The notes beneath the pieces were generated by a model. That model saw nothing but the letters and a program-made list of their open reading frames with translations. It was not told the origin of the DNA and did not search any database. A stretch of 64,000 nt of DNA from Psychroflexus lacisalsi. GTDB lineage: Bacteria > Bacteroidota > Bacteroidia > Flavobacteriales > Flavobacteriaceae. Made by a program: the position numbers and the translations under genes. The stretch lies in NCBI RefSeq assembly GCF_020164495.1, contig NZ_JAIQYZ010000001.1:434001-498000 (forward strand), read 5' to 3'. This document shows positions 26,642-35,749 of this stretch, piece after piece. Each line of letters begins with the position of its first letter. The stretch's first letter is position 1.

Positions 26642-27112
26642 ATGAAATTTATTTTAAAATCCATTTTAGTAGGTATGGTGTTTATCTCTTTTTCTTGTCA
26701 GCAAAAGGAGGAGTCTACAGAAGCTAAAGCATTTGATGCTCAAATGAAGCAAACTATTCAAATTCATGATGATGTGATGCCTCAAATGAGTAAGATCAAC
26801 AGTTTGATTACTGAGCTTGAAAGTGAAAAAGAAGAACTAGAAAGCGCAGAAGAAGTGAATACTCAGTTGGTAGGAAAGCATGCTGCTGCCATTGTAGATT
26901 TACAAAATGCCCACGATTTGATGATGTCTTGGATGAAAAACTTTAGCTCTTCTTTTTCAAGAACGGAGATTAACACTGGTTTACAGGCTAAAGACAAAGA
27001 TAGCATAAAGGCGAAGGTGGAATTATTGGAGATGCAATACAATTCAGCTGAAGAAATGAAAGCTGCTATTAATTCTTCTATAGAAAATGCTCAAAAGGTT
27101 TTAGCTGAATAG
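26642..27112 (+). CDS. small coiled-coil lipoprotein, function unknown
   Basis: A 156-residue lipoprotein with lipobox ISFSC after the signal MKFILKSILVGMVF. The ATG at 26642 is preferred over an upstream TTG at 26615, which overlaps dprA and would put charged residues before the signal peptide. The mature part is helical, with heptad-like Glu/Lys segments (INSLITELESEKEELESAEEV; LLEMQYNSAEEMKAAI). Similar short proteins are sometimes labelled viral A-type inclusion protein without functional basis. It starts 13 bases after dprA and ends before a strong terminator. Confidence 0.8.
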   Translation: MKFILKSILVGMVFISFSCQQKEESTEAKAFDAQMKQTIQIHDDVMPQMSKINSLITELESEKEELESAEEVNTQLVGKHAAAIVDLQNAHDLMMSWMKNFSSSFSRTEINTGLQAKDKDSIKAKVELLEMQYNSAEEMKAAINSSIENAQKVLAE

Positions 27113-27128
27113 AGCTTATAATTCTCCA

Positions 27129-27164
27129 AAACCAAAAAACCAGCATAAGCTGGTTTTTTGGTTT
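27129..27164. terminator. strong terminator hairpin
   Basis: Perfect 16-bp stem (AAACCAAAAAACCAGC / GCTGGTTTTTTGGTTT) with an ATAA loop, placed after the lipoprotein gene. It separates the dprA transcript from the suf operon. Confidence 0.93.
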
Positions 27165-27237
27165 AAAAAAAAGCCTTAAACTCCTTTAAAATAAGAAAAA
27201 TTGAAGGTGAAAATTGCAAATTATTTCGTTAAATAAC

Positions 27238-27268
27238 TTGTAAAAATAATTCATTAATTATATATTTG
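27238..27268 (+). promoter_or_regulatory. suf operon promoter (TTG - 20 bp - TATATTTG)
   Basis: TTG at 27238-27240 and TATATTTG at 27261-27268 with a 20-base spacer agree with the Bacteroidota consensus (TTG, 19-21 bases, TAnnTTTG). It lies 29 bases before the sufA ATG. It is the only promoter in the window for which I see both elements well spaced. No IscR-like operator can be proved by eye. Confidence 0.75.
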
Positions 27269-27297
27269 TATCTAATTTAGAATTAATCCACTTAAAT

Positions 27298-27627
27298 ATG
27301 ATTAAAGTTAGCGAAGAGGCTAAGCAAAAGATAACTAATCTTATGGGTGAAGAAGGCTATAATGTCAAAAATCACTTTGTAAGAGTTGGAGTAAAAAGCG
27401 GCGGATGCTCTGGGTTATCTTACGATCTGAATTTTGATCAAGCCCAGAACGACGAGGATAAACTTTTTGAAGATAATGAGGTGAAAATCGTTATCAACAA
27501 AAGCAGTTTTTTATACTTAATTGGAACCACTCTAGAATATTCTGGAGGGTTGAATGGAAAAGGATTTGTATTTAATAATCCTAACGCACAGAGAACATGT
27601 GGTTGTGGTGAAAGTTTTTCACTTTAA
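27298..27627 (+). CDS. sufA: A-type iron-sulfur carrier (HesB/IscA family)
   Basis: Accepts Fe-S clusters from the SufBCD scaffold and passes them to apoproteins. The 109-residue protein has the three conserved cysteines: C37 in KSGGCSGLSYDL and C101/C103 in the C-terminal RTCGCGESFSL. It is first in the suf operon, 15 bases before sufB, directly behind the best promoter of the window. Confidence 0.96.
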   Translation: MIKVSEEAKQKITNLMGEEGYNVKNHFVRVGVKSGGCSGLSYDLNFDQAQNDEDKLFEDNEVKIVINKSSFLYLIGTTLEYSGGLNGKGFVFNNPNAQRTCGCGESFSL

Positions 27628-27642
27628 TTAAAACAAGAGATT

Positions 27643-29088
27643 ATGGCTTATACAGAACAAGAATTAGAGAAAGAATTAAAAAATAAAGAATACGAGTACG
27701 GTTTTTATACAGAAATGGAATCGGATACGTTTCCTCCAGGACTGAATGAAGACGTGGTTATTGGTATTTCCAAAAAGAAAGGAGAGCCAGATTGGATGAC
27801 ACAATGGAGACTAGAAGCTTACAGGCACTGGCTGACTATGAAAGAGCCTAATTGGGCAAATATCGGTTACGAAAAGCCCGATTATCAAGCCCTTTCTTAC
27901 TATTCAGCTCCAAGTTCAAAACCTAAGTATGATAGTTTAGATGAGGTCGACCCTGAAATGCTGGAGACTTTTAAAAAGTTAGGTATTTCTATTGATGAGC
28001 AAAAGAAATTAGCTGGTGTGGCTATGGATGTCGTTATGGATTCAGTTTCTGTAACCACAACATTCAAAAAGACCTTAGCAGAGAAAGGAATTATATTTTG
28101 TTCCATTTCTGAAGCAATTAAGGAACACCCTGAATTAGTGAAGAAATATATAGGGAGTATTATACCACATACCGATAATTATTTTGCTGCGTTAAACTCT
28201 GCAGTATTTAGCGATGGCTCTTTTTGTTACATTCCAAAAGGGGTGAGATGTCCAATGGAATTATCAACCTATTTTAGAATTAACCAAGCAAATACTGGTC
28301 AGTTTGAAAGAACACTGGTGATTGCAGAAGATTCTAGTTACGTTAGTTATCTAGAGGGCTGTACAGCTCCTATGCGAGATGAAAATCAATTGCACGCTGC
28401 CGTTGTAGAGTTGGTAGCTTTAGATAATGCAGAAATCAAATATTCAACAGTTCAAAACTGGTATCCTGGAAATAAGGAAGGTAAAGGTGGAGTATATAAT
28501 TTTGTAACCAAGCGTGGCCTTTGTGAGAAAAACGCCAAAATAAGCTGGACACAAGTTGAAACTGGTTCTGCAGTAACTTGGAAATATCCTAGCTGTGTTT
28601 TGAAGGGAGATAATTCTACCGGAGAATTTTATTCAATTGCTGTCACTAATAATTTCCAGCAAGCAGATACAGGTACTAAAATGATTCACCTTGGTAAAAA
28701 CACTAAGAGTACAATTATTTCAAAAGGTATTTCTGCAGGAAAATCTCAAAACAGTTACAGAGGTTTAGTGCAAATCAACAAGCGTGCTGAGAATGCAAGA
28801 AATTTCTCTCAATGTGATTCATTGTTAATGGGTAACAAGTGTGGAGCCCACACATTCCCATACATTGAAGCAAAAAATAAAACCGCTCAAGTTGAGCACG
28901 AAGCAACGACAAGTAAAATTGGTGAAGACCAGATTTTCTACTGTAACCAACGAGGAATTGATACTGAAAAAGCAATTGCTCTAATTGTCAATGGATTTAG
29001 CAAAGAAGTTTTGAACAAATTACCAATGGAATTTGCTGTAGAAGCTCAAAAATTACTTGAAATTTCTTTAGAAGGCTCTGTTGGATAA
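27643..29088 (+). CDS. sufB: Fe-S cluster assembly scaffold SufB
   Basis: Scaffold subunit of the SufBC2D complex, 481 residues. Typical motifs are [63 protein letters not shown] and the C-terminal [22 protein letters not shown] with its conserved Glu, His and Cys. It starts in the operon behind sufA; a small lipoprotein gene separates it from sufC. Confidence 0.98.
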   Translation: MAYTEQELEKELKNKEYEYGFYTEMESDTFPPGLNEDVVIGISKKKGEPDWMTQWRLEAYRHWLTMKEPNWANIGYEKPDYQALSYYSAPSSKPKYDSLDEVDPEMLETFKKLGISIDEQKKLAGVAMDVVMDSVSVTTTFKKTLAEKGIIFCSISEAIKEHPELVKKYIGSIIPHTDNYFAALNSAVFSDGSFCYIPKGVRCPMELSTYFRINQANTGQFERTLVIAEDSSYVSYLEGCTAPMRDENQLHAAVVELVALDNAEIKYSTVQNWYPGNKEGKGGVYNFVTKRGLCEKNAKISWTQVETGSAVTWKYPSCVLKGDNSTGEFYSIAVTNNFQQADTGTKMIHLGKNTKSTIISKGISAGKSQNSYRGLVQINKRAENARNFSQCDSLLMGNKCGAHTFPYIEAKNKTAQVEHEATTSKIGEDQIFYCNQRGIDTEKAIALIVNGFSKEVLNKLPMEFAVEAQKLLEISLEGSVG

Positions 29089-29094
29089 AAAATT

Positions 29095-29490
29095 ATGAAA
29101 AAGTGTCTTTTTATAATTTCAATATTTTCTTTGATTTTAGGATCATGTAAATCTGATTCTAAAACGTCAGATTCAGATGAAAAATTGGTTGAAACTGAAT
29201 CTGATTTAGAATTAAACACTGTTTCAGGAGAATTTATTTACAGTGATTCAGTGGCGGTGTTTAAAAATAAAGAAATTATTTACGGTGTGGTCATGAATTC
29301 CAGAGCCAAAGATTTAGTTGCTCAGGTAAAAGAAATCAATTCAGATCCATTTGCTTCCTTTGATGTTACACTCAAAGTTGATATTAAAGAAAATCCACAA
29401 AAAGATGCTTGGCCACAAGTTATAGATATTCAAAATATAATAAACGTGAAGCCTTCATCAAATGATGATGGTTTAAGATTAGATAAATAA
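29095..29490 (+). CDS. small lipoprotein of unknown function inside the suf operon
   Basis: A 131-residue lipoprotein with signal MKKCLFIISIFSLI and lipobox ILGSC. After a Ser/Asp/Glu-rich linker there is one compact domain (FIYSDSVAVFKNKEIIYGVVM...DVTLKVDIKENPQ...VIDIQNIINV), rich in beta strands and possibly OB-like. I do not recognise a named family. It sits 6 bases after sufB and 9 bases before sufC, so it is fully co-transcribed with cytoplasmic Fe-S genes although it is an envelope protein. Confidence 0.82.
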   Translation: MKKCLFIISIFSLILGSCKSDSKTSDSDEKLVETESDLELNTVSGEFIYSDSVAVFKNKEIIYGVVMNSRAKDLVAQVKEINSDPFASFDVTLKVDIKENPQKDAWPQVIDIQNIINVKPSSNDDGLRLDK

Positions 29491-29499
29491 GAATAAGAT

Positions 29500-30261
29500 A
29501 TGTTAAAGATAAAAAATTTACACGCCAGCGTAGAAGGTGAAAAAATACTAAAGGGAATCAACCTTGAAATTAATCCTGGAGAAGTGCATGCTATTATGGG
29601 TCCAAATGGATCTGGTAAAAGTACACTGGCTTCTGTGATCGCAGGAAATGAAGATTTTGAAGTTACAGAAGGGGATATACTTTTTGAAAAAGCTAATATT
29701 TCTGAATTATCTCCGGAAGAAAGAGCACATAAAGGAATCTTTTTATCTTTCCAATATCCGGTTGAAATCCCTGGTGTTTCTGTGACCAATTTTATAAAAA
29801 CTTCGATCAATCAAGTAAGAAAATCGAGAGGTCAAAAGGATATGCCAGCGAATGAAATGCTGAAGAAAATCAGAGAAAAATCTGCTTTACTGGAGATGGA
29901 TAGAAAATTTCTTTCCAGATCTCTTAATGAAGGTTTTTCTGGTGGTGAAAAGAAAAGAAATGAAATTTTCCAGATGGCTATGTTAGAGCCAAAATTGGCA
30001 ATTCTTGACGAGACGGATTCGGGGCTCGATATCGATGCCTTACGTATCGTTTCTGACGGTGTAAACAGACTTAAGACGAAAGATAACGCTACGCTAGTGA
30101 TCACTCACTACCAGCGTTTACTGGATTATGTAATTCCTGATGTTGTACATGTATTGATGGATGGTAAAATAGTAAAATCTGGAGGTAAAGAGCTAGCCAA
30201 AGAGCTTGAAGAAAGAGGTTACGATTGGCTCAAAGAGGAACGTGCAGAAATGTCCTCATAA
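29500..30261 (+). CDS. sufC: Fe-S cluster assembly ATPase SufC
   Basis: Soluble ABC ATPase of the SufBC2D complex, 253 residues. Walker A is GPNGSGKST (about 34-42), the signature is [15 protein letters not shown], Walker B is [16 protein letters not shown], and the H-loop is [12 protein letters not shown]. Every catalytic element is present and the length is normal. It drives conformational change in SufB-SufD for cluster formation. Confidence 0.98.
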   Translation: MLKIKNLHASVEGEKILKGINLEINPGEVHAIMGPNGSGKSTLASVIAGNEDFEVTEGDILFEKANISELSPEERAHKGIFLSFQYPVEIPGVSVTNFIKTSINQVRKSRGQKDMPANEMLKKIREKSALLEMDRKFLSRSLNEGFSGGEKKRNEIFQMAMLEPKLAILDETDSGLDIDALRIVSDGVNRLKTKDNATLVITHYQRLLDYVIPDVVHVLMDGKIVKSGGKELAKELEERGYDWLKEERAEMSS

Positions 30262-30293
30262 CACCTTCATAAGAACCAAAACGATTTTAAATT

Positions 30294-31607
30294 ATGGAAC
30301 TTAAAGAAAAATTAATGTCCTCCTATCTTGCTTTTGAAGAGCATGTGGATTTGGAGAATGACATCCATCAAGTACGAAATAAAGCGATAAAATTCTTTGA
30401 GCAAACTGGCTTTCCTACCAAAAAGCTGGAGGCTTGGAAGTATACATCGCTCAATTCTATACTGAAAGAAGATTATAGCATTTTCCCCAAAAAAGAAGAT
30501 GCCATAGATTACAAAGACATTAAAAAATACTTGATTCACGATATAGATACTTATACTATCGTTTTTGTAGATGGTATTTATTCTTCGCATTTGTCGAGAA
30601 CGACTCACGATAAGCTTGATGCTTGTTTGATGTCTTCTGCTTTAGATAAAGAAAAGTACAAGCCAGTTATTGATAAGTATTTTAATAAGATAGTGCCTGA
30701 GGAAAGCATGTCTTCTTTAAATACCGCTTTTGCAAAAGAAGGAGCTTACATCAGAATACCTAAAAATGTTGTAGCTGAAAAACCTATTCAGGTGATGAAT
30801 TTCTTCACCAGTAATGAAGCTGCTTTAATGGTACAGCCAAGAAATTTAATCATTGCTGAAGAAGGTGCCCATGTACAAATTATAGAAAGACATCAAAGTT
30901 TGACTGAGCACCCTGTGCTGACCAACTCTGTAACAGAAGTTTATGTTGGTAAAAATGCTGAGGTGGATTATTATAAAATTCAGAATGATAAAACATCCTC
31001 TTCTTTGATTGATAATACTTTCATCAAACAGGAAAGAGATAGCATTTGCTCCATGCATACGTTTTCTCTGGGAGGTAAAATCACAAGAAATAATCTGAAG
31101 TTTTATCAGCACGGTGAGAATTGTAATTCTATTTTGAAAGGAGTGACCATTCTGGAAGGAAAGCAGCATGTGGATCACAATACTTTGGTTCATCATACAC
31201 AACCCAACTGCGAAAGCCATCAGGATTACAAAGGAATTTTTTCTGAAAAATCTGTAGGCGTTTTCAATGGAAATGTTTTGGTAGACAGAATAGCTCAGAA
31301 AACAAATGCGTTTCAAAGTAACAACAACATCATCATTGATGATACGGCGACATGTAACTCAAAACCACAGCTTGAAATTTTTGCAGATGATGTGAAATGC
31401 AGCCACGGTTGTACGATTGGACAATTGGATAATGAGGCTCTTTACTACATGAGGTCGCGTGGTATTCCGAAAAAAGAAGCCAGAGCATTATTGATGTTTG
31501 CTTTTGCAAATAATGTCTTGGATAGCGTAAAAATTCCAGAAATAAAAAAAAGAATAACTAAACAAATTGCATTGAAGCTAGGCGTTGAACTTGGGTTCAA
31601 TCTTTAA
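30294..31607 (+). CDS. sufD: Fe-S cluster assembly protein SufD
   Basis: SufB homologue that pairs with SufB in the scaffold, 437 residues. Motifs include FPTKKLEAWKYTSL near the N-terminus, HHTQPNCESHQDYKGIFSEKSVGVFNG in the beta-helix and CSHGCTIGQLDNEALYYMRSRGIP near the end. The conserved His in the HGCTIGQLD region is kept. Its start lies 32 bases after sufC, the largest gap in this part of the operon. Confidence 0.97.
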   Translation: MELKEKLMSSYLAFEEHVDLENDIHQVRNKAIKFFEQTGFPTKKLEAWKYTSLNSILKEDYSIFPKKEDAIDYKDIKKYLIHDIDTYTIVFVDGIYSSHLSRTTHDKLDACLMSSALDKEKYKPVIDKYFNKIVPEESMSSLNTAFAKEGAYIRIPKNVVAEKPIQVMNFFTSNEAALMVQPRNLIIAEEGAHVQIIERHQSLTEHPVLTNSVTEVYVGKNAEVDYYKIQNDKTSSSLIDNTFIKQERDSICSMHTFSLGGKITRNNLKFYQHGENCNSILKGVTILEGKQHVDHNTLVHHTQPNCESHQDYKGIFSEKSVGVFNGNVLVDRIAQKTNAFQSNNNIIIDDTATCNSKPQLEIFADDVKCSHGCTIGQLDNEALYYMRSRGIPKKEARALLMFAFANNVLDSVKIPEIKKRITKQIALKLGVELGFNL

Positions 31608-31655
31608 GATTTCAATTCAGTCAACTTGTTTAGAAGTGAAATAAACGAAAAGAAA

Positions 31656-32894
31656 ATGACGAATACTTCTGAACAAATTTTAGATATAAAAAAGATACGC
31701 AAGGATTTTCCAATTTTAAGTAGAGAAATTAATGGAAAACCACTCGTATATTTTGATAATGCGGCGACTTCACAAACGCCTACACAAGTAATCGATTGTA
31801 TTGTTGATTACTATGAAAATAAAAATGCAAACATCCATAGAGGTGTACATTCTTTGTCTCAAATAGCAACAGATGCTTATGAAGGTGCCAGAGAAAAAGT
31901 GAGAGCGCATTTCAATGCTGAATTTGCTCATGAAATTATCTTGACGGCAGGAACTACACATAGTATTAACTTGGTGGCCAATGGATATGCCTCCATTCTA
32001 AAGCCAGAAGATGAAATTCTGGTTTCTGCGATGGAGCACCATTCCAATATTGTGCCTTGGCAAATGCTATGTCAAAAGACCGGTTCAAAGTTAAAGGTTA
32101 TCCCAATGTCTCATAAAGGGGAATTGGAAATGGATACTTATAAAGAACTTTTGAATGAGAATACGAAGTTGGTTTTTGTCAATCACGTGTCCAATGCCTT
32201 AGGAACTATCAATCCTGTGAAGGAAATTATTGATCTAGCACACGCGGTTGGTGCAAAAGTATTGATAGATGGAGCGCAATCCGCTCCACACATCAAAGCA
32301 GATGTACAAGCTCTAGATGTTGATTATTATACGGTTTCTGCTCATAAAATTTGTGGTCCTACAGGTGTAGGGATGTTATATGGTAAAGAAGACCTTCTAA
32401 ATATGCTTCCGCCTTATCAAGGTGGAGGAGAAATGATTTCTGAAGTCACTTTTGAAAAAACTACCTACGCAGGTTTGCCCCATAAATTTGAAGCCGGAAC
32501 TCCGAACATTTCCGGAGGAATTGCTTTTGGGGCAGCTTTAGATTATATGAATACAATTGGTTTTGATGCGATTGCAGCATATGAAATGGAACTATTGAAA
32601 TACGCGACTTCAGAAATTGAAAAGATTGAAGGAGTAGAAATTTATGGAACAACTCCAGATCGCAAAACAGCTGTATTATCCTTTAATATTGAAGGACTCC
32701 ACCCTTATGATATAGGAACGCTTTTAGATAAAATGGGAATCGCTGTAAGAACAGGGCATCATTGTGCGCAACCGATTATGGAATTTTACAAAATTCCTGG
32801 AACTGTTCGTGCTTCTTTTTCATTTTACAACACCAAAGAAGAAATAGACTCTTTTATAACTGCTTTGAAGAAAGCAAAATCAATGTTATTATGA
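31656..32894 (+). CDS. sufS: cysteine desulfurase SufS (group II)
   Basis: PLP enzyme that takes sulfur from cysteine for Fe-S assembly. I chose the ATG at 31656 (MTNTSEQILDIKKIRKDFP, 412 residues) over an upstream TTG at 31626, which only adds an unconserved stretch. The PLP lysine is in VSAHKICGPTGVG (about 230), and the active-site cysteine is in VRTGHHCAQPIMEF (about 370), followed by PGTVRASFSFYNT. It overlaps the next lipoprotein gene by ATGA, so translation is coupled. Confidence 0.97.
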   Translation: MTNTSEQILDIKKIRKDFPILSREINGKPLVYFDNAATSQTPTQVIDCIVDYYENKNANIHRGVHSLSQIATDAYEGAREKVRAHFNAEFAHEIILTAGTTHSINLVANGYASILKPEDEILVSAMEHHSNIVPWQMLCQKTGSKLKVIPMSHKGELEMDTYKELLNENTKLVFVNHVSNALGTINPVKEIIDLAHAVGAKVLIDGAQSAPHIKADVQALDVDYYTVSAHKICGPTGVGMLYGKEDLLNMLPPYQGGGEMISEVTFEKTTYAGLPHKFEAGTPNISGGIAFGAALDYMNTIGFDAIAAYEMELLKYATSEIEKIEGVEIYGTTPDRKTAVLSFNIEGLHPYDIGTLLDKMGIAVRTGHHCAQPIMEFYKIPGTVRASFSFYNTKEEIDSFITALKKAKSMLL

Positions 32895-33322
32895 AACAAT
32901 TTTTAAAGGTCCAAGTGAGTATAATGTTATTGTCGATTGTTTTTTTACTGGGCTCCTGTAAAGCTTTAACACAAGGTAGAATGACATCTGATGAATTGTT
33001 AGCTCAGGATTATGTAATTACTCAACTTGGTGATAAAGATGTTTCAGATGCAGGACTTACTTTAAAAGTGAATCCAGGAAACTCAACAATATCAGGATAT
33101 TCTGGTTGTAATAATTATAATTTCAGTTATGAATTGGATGGAGAAAAGCTAGACTTAGGTTATGCTTCAGCTACTAAGATGTATTGCGAAGATGCTATGG
33201 AGTTTGAAAATTTATTTTTTCAAAAAGCAGCTTCCGTAACCCAATTTGAAAACTCAAAGCAGATACTAAATTTTAAAAATAAAGATAGCGAAATTGTCAT
33301 CATAGCAAAAAAGAAAGATTAA
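32891..33322 (+). CDS. META-domain (HslJ-like) lipoprotein inside the suf operon
   Basis: A 143-residue lipoprotein with lipobox LLGSC. The mature part has META/HslJ features: NPGNSTISGYSGCNNYNFSY, then SATKMYCEDAMEFENLFFQ. Both motif cysteines are present, as in HslJ-type heat-stress lipoproteins. I set the start at the ATG overlapping the sufS stop (ATGA); longer in-frame readings lie within sufS. It lies directly between sufS and sufE, an envelope gene in a cytoplasmic pathway operon, like the lipoprotein between sufB and sufC. Confidence 0.88.
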   Translation: MKQFLKVQVSIMLLSIVFLLGSCKALTQGRMTSDELLAQDYVITQLGDKDVSDAGLTLKVNPGNSTISGYSGCNNYNFSYELDGEKLDLGYASATKMYCEDAMEFENLFFQKAASVTQFENSKQILNFKNKDSEIVIIAKKKD

Positions 33323-33323
33323 C

Positions 33324-33758
33324 GTGAGTAGTATACAGGAAAGACAGGAAGAGATCATTGAAGAATTCAGCATGTTTGAAGACTGGATGCAAAGATATGA
33401 GTACATGATAGAACTTGGTAAATCTTTACCAATTATCGATGAAAAGCATAAGATCGAAGAAAACATTATCAAAGGATGCCAAAGTAAAGTATGGGTTTAT
33501 GCTGAAATGGATGACGATCAAGTAAATTATACCGCAGATAGTGATGCTATTATTACCAAAGGCATTATTGCTATTCTTATAAGAGTATTTTCAGGTCAAA
33601 AACCCGAAGATGTAATGAATGCGGATACTAGTTTTATCGATGAAATTGGACTTAAAGAACACTTGTCGCCAACCAGAGCTAATGGATTGGTGAGTATGAT
33701 CAAACAGATGAAAATGTACGCTATTGCTTACAATAGCCAACAACAAAATAAAGCTTAA
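33324..33758 (+). CDS. sufE: sulfur acceptor protein SufE
   Basis: Accepts persulfide sulfur from SufS and stimulates it. The 144-residue protein has the active cysteine C52 in IIKGCQSKVWVYAE and the family C-terminus SPTRANGLVSMIKQMK. The start is GTG at 33324 (MSSIQERQEEIIEEF), one base after the META gene stop. It follows sufS in function but is separated from it by the META lipoprotein gene. Confidence 0.96.
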   Translation: MSSIQERQEEIIEEFSMFEDWMQRYEYMIELGKSLPIIDEKHKIEENIIKGCQSKVWVYAEMDDDQVNYTADSDAIITKGIIAILIRVFSGQKPEDVMNADTSFIDEIGLKEHLSPTRANGLVSMIKQMKMYAIAYNSQQQNKA

Positions 33759-33762
33759 ACAA

Positions 33763-34086
33763 ATGGCTGAAGAAAGAAACACAGAAGAATTAGGGGAAGA
33801 TATTGTAAGAGTTTTAAAAACGATTTATGATCCGGAAATCCCAGTTGACATTTATGAATTGGGTCTTATTTACGACGTTTTTGTTAATGAGGATAACGAT
33901 GTCAAAATACTCATGACCTTAACATCACCTAACTGTCCTGTAGCTGAATCTTTACCACAAGAGGTTAAAGAGAAATCAGCGTCTTTGGATTGGGTGAATG
34001 AATGTGAAGTAGAATTGACTTTTGATCCGGCCTGGTCACAGGAATTGATGAGCGAGGAAGCAAAGCTGGAATTAGGAATGTTGTAA
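33763..34086 (+). CDS. sufT: DUF59/MIP18 Fe-S assembly protein, SufT-like
   Basis: Member of the DUF59 family, implicated in Fe-S cluster delivery. The 107-residue protein starts at ATG 33763 (MAEERNTEELGED); a TTG-type start further upstream would overlap sufE. Motifs are IYDPEIPVDIYELGLIYDV and TSPNCPVAESLP, the latter with the conserved cysteine. It lies 4 bases after sufE. The symbol follows the common suf-linked DUF59 naming. Confidence 0.88.
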   Translation: MAEERNTEELGEDIVRVLKTIYDPEIPVDIYELGLIYDVFVNEDNDVKILMTLTSPNCPVAESLPQEVKEKSASLDWVNECEVELTFDPAWSQELMSEEAKLELGML

Positions 34087-34089
34087 ATT

Positions 34090-34599
34090 ATGGCAGAAAT
34101 CGTCAACAAAGTAGCTTTAAGTTCGCTCAAAACTTTCAATCTTGAAGATTTTTATCCTCATGGTGAACGAAAGCAAATTGATATCAAAGACTGGTTGTTC
34201 GAAGGCATTATTCTTAAAGAAAAAGACTTTAGAGCAACTTTAAAAAATCAAGACTGGTCTAAATATCAAAACGCCTACGTGGCCTTGTATTGCTCCAGCG
34301 ATGCGATTATTCCTGGCTGGGCTTATTTACTTATTACGTCTTATTTAAATGAGTTTTCTAAAAAAGTAGTCTTTGGGAATTTAGAATTCCTCAATTCTTT
34401 ACTTTATCTGGAAGCCCTTCAAAATGTAGATTTCTCAGAATATCAGGATAAACCTGTAATCATCAAAGGTTGTTCGAATAAGCCAGTGCCAGAAAATGCT
34501 TATTTGCTGGCCTTGCAAAAACTCCAGCCAGTGGCCAAATCTATTATGTATGGGGAAGCATGCTCTGCAGTTCCACTTTATAAAAAGCCTAAAAAATAA
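34090..34599 (+). CDS. DUF2480 family protein
   Basis: A soluble 169-residue protein of the DUF2480 family, found mainly in Bacteroidota. It shows MAEIVNKVALSSLKTFNLEDFYP at the start and CSSDAIIPGWAYLLIT, VIIKGCSNKPVPENAYLLAL in the body, with two cysteines in conserved-looking contexts. It begins 3 bases after sufT, so it is the last gene of the suf transcript. The biochemical role is unknown; a link to Fe-S biology is inferred only from position. Confidence 0.88.
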   Translation: MAEIVNKVALSSLKTFNLEDFYPHGERKQIDIKDWLFEGIILKEKDFRATLKNQDWSKYQNAYVALYCSSDAIIPGWAYLLITSYLNEFSKKVVFGNLEFLNSLLYLEALQNVDFSEYQDKPVIIKGCSNKPVPENAYLLALQKLQPVAKSIMYGEACSAVPLYKKPKK

Positions 34600-34647
34600 G
34601 GTCTCAGATCAGCAGTAATCTGACGAAAGCTTTCTCATTTAATTATT

Positions 34648-34655
34648 TACATTTG
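34648..34655 (+). promoter_or_regulatory. candidate -7 box (TACATTTG) for the DUF3078 gene
   Basis: TAnnTTTG match 20 bases before the ATG at 34676. It suggests the DUF3078 gene has its own promoter although it follows the suf operon. Confidence 0.5.
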
Positions 34656-34675
34656 CAGCTTCAAAAAAGTTAAAA

Positions 34676-35575
34676 ATGAAATATTTCCCCACCTTAGTTA
34701 TGATCTGTTTTGTAAGCTTCTTCACCCAAGCACAAACCGATGACGATACTTCAACTCAAAAAGATTCTACCTGGACTACAGAAGGGAGCTTCCAATTCTT
34801 GATAAACCAAGCGGCTTTCAATAAGGATTGGCAAGGCGGTGGGACTAGTAATTACTCTGCCAATGTGGTAATCAATTACGACATCAACTACAACAAAGAA
34901 AAGTGGACGTGGGATACCAAAATTCTTGGTGACTACGGAATCAACAAAACTAAAGACCAGGATTTCTACAGGAAAACCAGTGATCGATTAGAAATTAACT
35001 CGACTGTAGGTCGACAAATCGATAAATCCAAGTGGTACACTTCGGGCTTTGTGAATTTCAGAACACAGTTTGACAAAGGTTACGATTTTGGTGAAGATGC
35101 AGAAGGTAATCAAATCAGAGACCTAAGGACTCAATTTATGTCACCTGCCTTCACACAACTTGGTATTGGTGCCTTATGGAAGCAAAGTGATGATATAAGA
35201 GTAAATATTTCTCCAGTCACAGGTCGAATTATTACTGCCAATTCGAGATTCACTACAATTCCTGGGTACGTAGACGGAGATTTCTTTGGTTTAGATGAAG
35301 GTAAAACTATACGAACAGAGTTTGGAGCATCAATCAATGCATTTGTCAAATTCAAATTGATGGAGAACATTACGGTTGGTAACGTATTAGGGCTTTATTC
35401 CAATTATCTGGAAGACCCACAAAATGTGGATATCGATTACACACTTAACTTAGTGATGAGTGTAAACGAATACATTTCAGCCAACTTTACCTTCCAGGCC
35501 ATCTACGACGATAATGCTGTAAGAGGCTTCCAGGTAAGAGAAGTATTAGGCGTAGGATTCAACTATAATTTCTAA
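34676..35575 (+). CDS. DUF3078 outer-membrane beta-barrel protein
   Basis: A 299-residue exported protein of the DUF3078 family. The signal peptide ends near FTQAQ. The body holds alternating aromatic/hydrophobic strands typical of a beta-barrel (FLINQAAFNKDWQGGGTSNY; WTWDTKILGDYGINK; ISPVTGRIITANSRF) and ends in an aromatic residue (VGFNYNF), the usual outer-membrane insertion signal. Function is not known. It stands 76 bases after the DUF2480 gene, with its own -7 box. Confidence 0.9.
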   Translation: MKYFPTLVMICFVSFFTQAQTDDDTSTQKDSTWTTEGSFQFLINQAAFNKDWQGGGTSNYSANVVINYDINYNKEKWTWDTKILGDYGINKTKDQDFYRKTSDRLEINSTVGRQIDKSKWYTSGFVNFRTQFDKGYDFGEDAEGNQIRDLRTQFMSPAFTQLGIGALWKQSDDIRVNISPVTGRIITANSRFTTIPGYVDGDFFGLDEGKTIRTEFGASINAFVKFKLMENITVGNVLGLYSNYLEDPQNVDIDYTLNLVMSVNEYISANFTFQAIYDDNAVRGFQVREVLGVGFNYNF

Positions 35576-35580
35576 GGATT

Positions 35581-35730
35581 AGGGCGCTTAACCCTGCTAT
35601 TCGCTGCAACGCCTCTAGCAGTTTCGCAGTATTGTAAACTCTGGAAAGGCTTTTCCGCTGGTCAAGCTTTCCACAGCACAACACTAGAAAAACTGCTTTT
35701 CGGGGTTTCCACTACTATCAGGAGCGCTGG
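35581..35730. repeat. GC-richer non-coding element resembling a flavobacterial intergenic repeat
   Basis: About 150 bases noticeably richer in G+C than their surroundings and without a credible ORF. It begins AGGGCGCTTAACCCTGCTAT and contains TATTCGCTGCAA, GGCTTTTCCGCTGG, GGGGTTTCCACTACTATC and GGAGCGCTGG. Complementary pieces (AGCAGTTT ... AAACTGCT; GGAAAG ... CTTTCC) allow folding. The modules (GGGCG..., TTCGCTGCAA, TTCCGCT, GGGTTTCCACTACTATC, GGAnCGC) match my memory of a repeat seen between genes in many flavobacteria; I cannot verify that here. It lies between two convergent genes. Confidence 0.55.
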
Positions 35731-35749
35731 ACTTTTACCAAAAATTATA

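Noticed and set aside
30846-31316. A 156-codon open frame antisense to sufD
   Set aside because: sufD is certain from its motifs; the antisense frame has no recognisable features.
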